The notes under the pieces were generated by a model that saw only the letters and a program-made list of their open reading frames with translations, made no database searches and was not told the DNA's origin. The translations under genes were made by a program, and so were the position numbers. From NCBI GenBank assembly GCA_023958085.1, contig JAMLGI010000001.1, forward strand, positions 372,001 to 436,000: a stretch of 64,000 nucleotides of DNA. The letters are read 5' to 3'. The stretch comes from Solirubrobacterales bacterium (GTDB lineage Bacteria > Actinomycetota > Thermoleophilia > Solirubrobacterales > 70-9). Shown here piece by piece: positions 59,859-64,000 of this stretch. Position 1 is the stretch's first letter, and each line of letters starts with the position of its first letter.

Positions 59859-61019
59859 CTACCGGGGTTGGAGTGCCCGTCCGAGCTGCTCGATCGTGAT
59901 CACCCCGGAGAGCTTTCCGGCGGGGTCGGTCACCATCAACGCCCCGAACCGGCGGATGTGAGGGTTGCCGAGCAGCACCTCGAGCTCGGAATCCTGGGTT
60001 ACCGCGCAGGCCTTGCTTTCGCTGTCGGCAAGTTCTCCCACGGTGATGCCGGCCCGCTCGACGGCCGGTATCTCCTCCAGTCGTTCGCGCCGGACCATCC
60101 CGCCGAAATGTCCGGCAGCATCCGCCAGCGGAAACCAGGACCAGCCGTATCGCAGGAAGTACTCCTCCAACGCCCGTTCCACGGTCAGGTCGGCCGGCAG
60201 CAGGACCGGGCTGTGATCCATCACGTCGGCAACGGTCACGCCTTCGAGCCGGTCGGTGACCGTGGTCTGGGTTGCTGCCGCCCGGGCGGACCCGTTGATG
60301 ATGAATCCGATCAGCAGCAGCCAGACCCCGTTGAACACGTTTCCGTTAACCGCGAGCAGCAGTCCGAGCCCCATGAAGAGATAGGCGAAGACCTGGCCGA
60401 GCCGGGCGGCGAAACGGGTCGCGGAACTGCGTTTTCCGGTTACCTTCCAGGCGATCGAACGGACGATCCTGCCACCGTCCATCGGGTAGGCCGGCAGCAG
60501 GTTGAAGCCCAGCACCAGAATGTTGATCGCGGTCAGCCAGGCGACCATCGCCAGCGGTCCGGAAACCGGGGCGGAGCCCTGCATCTCGATCGCGTCCCGG
60601 AACGGTCCGGACCCGACTGACCAGATTCCGATCGCCGCGAGAATGACCGCGATCGCCAGGGTCACCAGCGGTCCGGCGACCGCAACCCGGAACTCGACTC
60701 CGGGACGGTTCGCCTCCCGGTCCATCTCGGCGACCCCGCCGAAGATCCAGAGCCGGATCATGTTGATCCCGATTCCGTTGCGCCGGGCGATCACCGCGTG
60801 ACCCAGCTCGTGAAGCAGAATCGAGCCGAAGAACCCGACCGCGCTGGCCACCGCCAGAAGGTAGGCCTCGGTGTCGGCGCCGGAGCGACCGAGTACCGAG
60901 CCGTAGAAGTCAGACAGCCAGAAGATGATCAGAAACAGGATCAGAAACCAGGACCAGTCGACGGTGATCCTGATCCCGGCGATTCGCATCAGGGTGATCG
61001 CGTTTCCGGCACCGAACAT
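59859..61019 (-). CDS. site-2 protease family (M50) zinc metallopeptidase with CBS domains
   Basis: A 386-residue intramembrane peptidase. Zinc motif ILLHELGHAVIARR (HExxH), second motif NLLPAYPMDGGRIVRSI with the Asp ligand, six helices, and a C-terminal CBS pair (about residues 245-386: VTVADVMDHSPVLLPADLTV and FGALMVTDPAGKLSGVITIE). It cleaves membrane-bound substrates, perhaps under nucleotide control. The frame extends to 61088, but the ATG at 61019 is 6 nt after a TACGAT element. Confidence 0.93.
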   Translation of the reverse strand: MFGAGNAITLMRIAGIRITVDWSWFLILFLIIFWLSDFYGSVLGRSGADTEAYLLAVASAVGFFGSILLHELGHAVIARRNGIGINMIRLWIFGGVAEMDREANRPGVEFRVAVAGPLVTLAIAVILAAIGIWSVGSGPFRDAIEMQGSAPVSGPLAMVAWLTAINILVLGFNLLPAYPMDGGRIVRSIAWKVTGKRSSATRFAARLGQVFAYLFMGLGLLLAVNGNVFNGVWLLLIGFIINGSARAAATQTTVTDRLEGVTVADVMDHSPVLLPADLTVERALEEYFLRYGWSWFPLADAAGHFGGMVRRERLEEIPAVERAGITVGELADSESKACAVTQDSELEVLLGNPHIRRFGALMVTDPAGKLSGVITIEQLGRALQPR

Positions 61020-61025
61020 GAACCA

Positions 61026-61031
61026 ATCGTA
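61026..61031 (-). promoter_or_regulatory. -10 element of the M50 peptidase gene
   Basis: TACGAT on the minus strand, exactly 6 nt before the ATG at 61019. Confidence 0.5.
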
Positions 61032-61081
61032 CGGACATCGCTCACACGGGTGGGCTCGGCTTCCGGATAGTTTCCCTGCCC

Positions 61082-62341
61082 ATGCCATCCGGGACGCCCA
61101 CCGATTCTCCGGGAGAAGCTGCGACCGTACCGTCGGCCGATCATGGCTGGCTGCGTTCCCGTCTCGAGAAGCTGGAGCGGATCGAGCGGCCCTCGGCTTC
61201 CGCGGGTGAACGCGAGGCCGCCGAGTGGATCGTCCGTGAGCTCGCTCAGGTTGGCGCAGGCGCTCGGATCGAGGTGGAGTCCGCCCACGGCACCTACTGG
61301 TGGCCGCTCGGGATCGGGGCCGGACTCGGAGTGGCCGGCGGAATGTTGGTCCGCAGCGGGGCAGACCGGAAACGGAGTCCGGCGGGCAGGGTGCTTCGCC
61401 GGGCCGCCGGAGCGACCCTCGGTGCGCTCGGTGCGGCGGCGATCGCCACCGACTTTCCGCCCCGCGACCGCCATCTCAGGCGGTACCTGCCACAACGCGA
61501 GACCCACAACGTGGTCTGCGAGTTGGGTGATCCGGAGGCAAAGCGCACCGTGGTTCTGGTCGCCCATCACGACTCGGCCCACGCGGGACTGGTTTTTCAT
61601 CCGGGGATCCCGGACCTTGTGTCCAGGACCGGACTGTTCCGCAGGCTCGACACCAGCCCGATGCTGATGGCCCCGGTGATCGGCGGTCCGGTCCTGGCGG
61701 CCCTTGCCGGGATGTGCGGCAGCCGTCGCCTGGCAGCCGCCGCCGCGGTTCTCTCGGCCGGGTCGGTCGCCTCGATGGCCGATGTCGGGTTGCGTTCGGT
61801 GGTCCCCGGCGCCAACGACAACGGCACCGCGGTGGTCGCCCTGATCGAGCTTGCCCGCCGTTTCATCGCCGATCCGCCGAAGGGACTCCGCCTGATCCTG
61901 CTTTCGGTCGGCTCCGAGGAGTCCTTCAGCGAAGGCATGAAGGCCTTCGGGGAGCGTCACTTCCCGACCCTGCCGACCGACCGAACCTTTTTCATCAACA
62001 TGGACACGGTCGGCTCACCCCATCTTTGCGTGCTTCGGGGCGAGGGTTTCCTCAAGATGTTCGAGTATCCGGCAAAGGCCCTCGGCCTGGCCGACAGCAT
62101 CGCCGAAGAGCAGGGCATCGAGCTGATGCCGAACCTCCGGATCCGCAACGGCACCGATGGCCTCGAACCGCTCCACGCCGGCTACCCCACGGTCTCGATC
62201 TGCTCTTGCACCGAACACAAGCAGCCGGCCAACTATCACTGGCCCAACGACACCGCCGAAAACGTCGATTTCAAAACGGTCAGCGAGGCGATCCGCCTGG
62301 CCGAGTCAATGACCCGCCGTCTGTCGGCAGAGTGGATCTGA
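61082..62341 (+). CDS. M28 family zinc peptidase
   Basis: A 419-residue protein. Zinc ligands: VLVAHHDSAHAG, GANDNGTAVVALIELAR, GSEESFSEGMKAF (Glu pair) and MDTVGSPHLCVLRG; His in NYHWPNDTAENV. These are M28 aminopeptidase features. One or two hydrophobic segments lie at residues 75-95 and 205-235, inside an insertion, so it may be membrane-attached. Divergent from the M50 gene; 63 nt separate their starts. Confidence 0.88.
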   Translation: MPSGTPTDSPGEAATVPSADHGWLRSRLEKLERIERPSASAGEREAAEWIVRELAQVGAGARIEVESAHGTYWWPLGIGAGLGVAGGMLVRSGADRKRSPAGRVLRRAAGATLGALGAAAIATDFPPRDRHLRRYLPQRETHNVVCELGDPEAKRTVVLVAHHDSAHAGLVFHPGIPDLVSRTGLFRRLDTSPMLMAPVIGGPVLAALAGMCGSRRLAAAAAVLSAGSVASMADVGLRSVVPGANDNGTAVVALIELARRFIADPPKGLRLILLSVGSEESFSEGMKAFGERHFPTLPTDRTFFINMDTVGSPHLCVLRGEGFLKMFEYPAKALGLADSIAEEQGIELMPNLRIRNGTDGLEPLHAGYPTVSICSCTEHKQPANYHWPNDTAENVDFKTVSEAIRLAESMTRRLSAEWI

Positions 62342-62484
62342 TCGCGAGACACCCCACCTGGGCCGGTCTGCTGCTGTGCTGCCGCCCGGCGTCGACCTCG
62401 CCATCACGCCTTACCTCGCAAGCCCGATCTGGCGGCCCTCCGCCAGTCCATCGCGGCGAAGGATCCTGATCGACGAGTGATGAC

Positions 62485-62847
62485 TCAGACCTTGAGCAGG
62501 ACCGCGACCAGGGTGGCGATCACGGCCGTGGTGAGACTCATCGAGCCGATCATCAGCGATCGCTGAAGACCGTCGATTCGTGCTTCGAGCCCGGTGAACC
62601 GATCGTCCACCTGGTTGAACCGATCGTCCACCTGGTTGAACCGATCGCCCACCTGGTTGAACCGATCGTCCACTTGGCCGAACCGGTCATCGATCTGGCT
62701 TAACCGATGATCAACCCGGTTCTCGAAGTGGTCGAGTCGAGCGTCAATCCGGGTGAACCCGTCGCGCACCGAAGTGGCCAGATCGTCCAGCCGCTCGTCG
62801 GACCAGACGGACCGTCTCGGTTGATCGGTTTGAGGCCGGGCTGCCAT
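62485..62847 (-). CDS. coiled-coil protein with 7-residue repeats and C-terminal membrane helix
   Basis: A 120-residue protein. Residues 25-90 are a coiled coil made of DRFNQVD-type heptads (four or five near-identical copies), encoded by 21-bp tandem repeats. The end is one membrane helix (TAVIATLVAVLLKV). Similar short proteins with variable heptad counts occur in many bacteria, but I do not know a function. The coil may act as an anchored spacer. Confidence 0.78.
   Translation of the reverse strand: MAARPQTDQPRRSVWSDERLDDLATSVRDGFTRIDARLDHFENRVDHRLSQIDDRFGQVDDRFNQVGDRFNQVDDRFNQVDDRFTGLEARIDGLQRSLMIGSMSLTTAVIATLVAVLLKV
62596..62680 (-). repeat. 21-bp tandem repeats in the coiled-coil gene
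   Basis: GAACCGATCGTCCACCTGGTT (read 20 bp at a time on the plus strand) recurs about four times, two copies identical; later copies degenerate. Confidence 0.85.
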
Positions 62848-62977
62848 GTTTCAAGGGTAGTCGGTCGGGACGTCGAGTCCGGCTGCCGCTCCGTATCTTT
62901 AGGCCTCCGGTAGGCCGTCCGGAGCCATTCCGGAGCACGGTCATCTCGATGAAAACCCGGAGCGGCCGGTAACCGGT

Positions 62978-63901
62978 TCAGCCGACGGCAAGCAGCAGCC
63001 GGTTTCCGCTCGGATCGGTGAGCATCGGACCGTCCGGGGTCTCCTCGGGAGTGGATCCGTTGCGGCTCACCCGGCGGAGGGTCGCATCGAGTGCGGCCCG
63101 GTCCGGGAAGAGGACGGAGGCATGACGCAGGGCGGCGGCTCCCTCGGGCGCCACCCCGACACCGGCACTTTCCCAGGAGTTCGCTCCGATGTGATGGTGG
63201 TAGCCGCCGGCGCTGAAGAACGCCGCCTGCCCGCCGAGCTCCGCCATCAGGCCGAAGCCGAGAACATCGCGATAGAAGCCAACGGTTTCCGGAACCCGGG
63301 CGACCCGCAGGTGAATGTGTCCCATTGCGGTGCCGTCCGGCATCCCGTCAAAGGTTTCCGTGGCCGGGTCGGACAGTTCCGCCATCAGGTTCTCGAGATC
63401 GAGCGGCAGGGTTGTCATCTGCGCGGCAACCCGCCCCTCCCAGTCTGCCCTTGGCCGGTCACGGTAGATCTCGATTCCGTGGCCATCCGGATCCTCCAGG
63501 TAGAGCGCCTCACTTACGAAGTGATCGGAAAAACCGGTCATCGGCACGCGTTCTCGGGCGGCGTGGGCGAGCCAGCGGGCAAGGTCGATCCGCTCCGGAA
63601 GCAGCAGTGCGAAATGGTAGAGACCGGAGTAGCCCTGTCCCGGGGTTGCATCGGGATGGCCGTGCAGCACCGCGAGTTCCCGCCCCGTCCCGTCAGACCC
63701 GACCCCGAACACGATCCGGTCGCCGCCCCGGTCGAGAACGGTCAAGCCGAGGGCATCCCGGTAGAAGGCGAGCGAGCGGTCCAGGTCCCGCACGGTCAGA
63801 TGCACGGCGCCGACCTTGGTCCGCCGGTCGATCTCGCCGTTGGCGGGATCGGCCACGGCTTCAACTACCTCGGGATCGCGGGGTGCGCCGGACACGCTCA
63901 T
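62978..63901 (-). CDS. VOC family dioxygenase, two tandem domains (catechol-2,3-dioxygenase/CatE-like)
   Basis: A 307-residue protein with two vicinal-oxygen-chelate modules. First: VGAVHLTVRDLDRSLAFYRD, YHFALLLPER, LYLEDPDGHGIEIYRDRP. Second: GHIHLRVARVPETVGFYRD, GGYHHHIGANSW and a degenerate end TDPSGNRLLLAVG. The His, His and Glu of an iron site are visible. Close in layout to Bacillus CatE-type extradiol dioxygenases. ATG at 63901 (TTG at 63904 is also in frame). Confidence 0.88.
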   Translation of the reverse strand: MSVSGAPRDPEVVEAVADPANGEIDRRTKVGAVHLTVRDLDRSLAFYRDALGLTVLDRGGDRIVFGVGSDGTGRELAVLHGHPDATPGQGYSGLYHFALLLPERIDLARWLAHAARERVPMTGFSDHFVSEALYLEDPDGHGIEIYRDRPRADWEGRVAAQMTTLPLDLENLMAELSDPATETFDGMPDGTAMGHIHLRVARVPETVGFYRDVLGFGLMAELGGQAAFFSAGGYHHHIGANSWESAGVGVAPEGAAALRHASVLFPDRAALDATLRRVSRNGSTPEETPDGPMLTDPSGNRLLLAVG

Positions 63902-63910
63902 CAATCCAGC

Positions 63911-64000
63911 TTACGCCGCACCTTCCCTCGGCTGCGGCGGCTCCACAATCATCAACCCGGTTGCGTCCATCGCGGACGACCCCATCGCCTCCCTGATCGC
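63911..64000 (-). CDS. C-terminus of an unidentified protein (5' end outside window)
   Basis: An open minus-strand frame enters from the right edge and ends in TAA at 63911, 7 nt before the VOC gene start, as expected for an upstream operon gene. About 29 residues are visible, ending GLMIVEPPQPREGAA. Too short to assign. Confidence 0.45.
   Translation of the reverse strand, partial: AIREAMGSSAMDATGLMIVEPPQPREGAA

Noticed and set aside
62596-62680. CRISPR-like or iteron array
   Set aside because: The repeats are head-to-tail without spacers, keep the reading frame and encode coiled-coil heptads.

Overview
The window is a GC-rich bacterial chromosome segment with densely packed genes on both strands. 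The gene set suggests an actinobacterium, probably of the class Thermoleophilia (Solirubrobacterales-like). The evidence is a short actinobacterial-style neighbourhood (tadA, tRNA-Ser, SRP RNA, dnaX, ybaB, recR, aspartate kinase, asd), stand-alone rpsD, ettA, a divergent zwf / gnd-pgl cluster, many MFS and MMPL exporters, and secreted proteins with Arg/Lys-rich segments. This is inference; no rRNA is present to confirm it.

Layout. 1-9600: a truncated universal stress protein divergent from an amino-acid permease, diaminopimelate dehydrogenase, an unusual subtilase, a DUF488 protein, a secreted cupredoxin protein, RNA cyclic phosphodiesterase and a saccharopine-dehydrogenase-like protein. 9600-25200: an arylsulfotransferase with a structured leader, EttA behind a secreted phosphoesterase, MarC, two DHA2 exporters, a GerW-like protein, a haloalkane dehalogenase, a Xi-class GST and membrane proteins. 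25200-33600: rlmN, ppa, the oxidative pentose-phosphate genes (zwf divergent from gnd-pgl, followed by an ion channel), an MBL hydrolase, a 42-aa membrane peptide and a second universal stress protein. 33600-38600: a secreted subtilase, tadA, two tRNA-Ser genes, rpsD, YqgE and pdxH. 38700-46000: secreted CocE/NonD hydrolase, a CHAP protein, then a small mobile-looking patch (methyltransferase remnant, tRNA fragment, DUF4143 ATPase abutting tRNA-Val), and two alpha/beta hydrolases. 45900-57400: large SRP RNA, YtoQ, a membrane glycosyltransferase-like protein, an unassigned RNA candidate, dnaX-ybaB-recR, a thioesterase, an MMPL pump, aspartate kinase and asd. 57400-64000: a VapBC module, CBS protein, NhaD/ArsB-type transporter, M50 and M28 peptidases, a coiled-coil repeat protein, a two-domain VOC dioxygenase and the end of one more gene.

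How genes work together. zwf, pgl and gnd supply the whole oxidative pentose-phosphate branch. Aspartate kinase and asd, with the distant Ddh, point to the one-step dehydrogenase route to meso-diaminopimelate. dnaX, ybaB and recR form the usual replication/repair string. Many genes (at least 14) have a TANNNT -10 element only 6-7 nt before the start codon, so leaderless mRNAs look common here. Several start sites were set from this pattern.

Most unusual observations: an ATPase gene framed by tRNA-derived repeats, with three exact-length 23-bp tandem repeats running over its start; a promoter-to-terminator RNA candidate before dnaX; a three-way-junction leader before the arylsulfotransferase; a long palindrome between the zwf and gnd promoters; and two genes whose natural start appears to be CTG.
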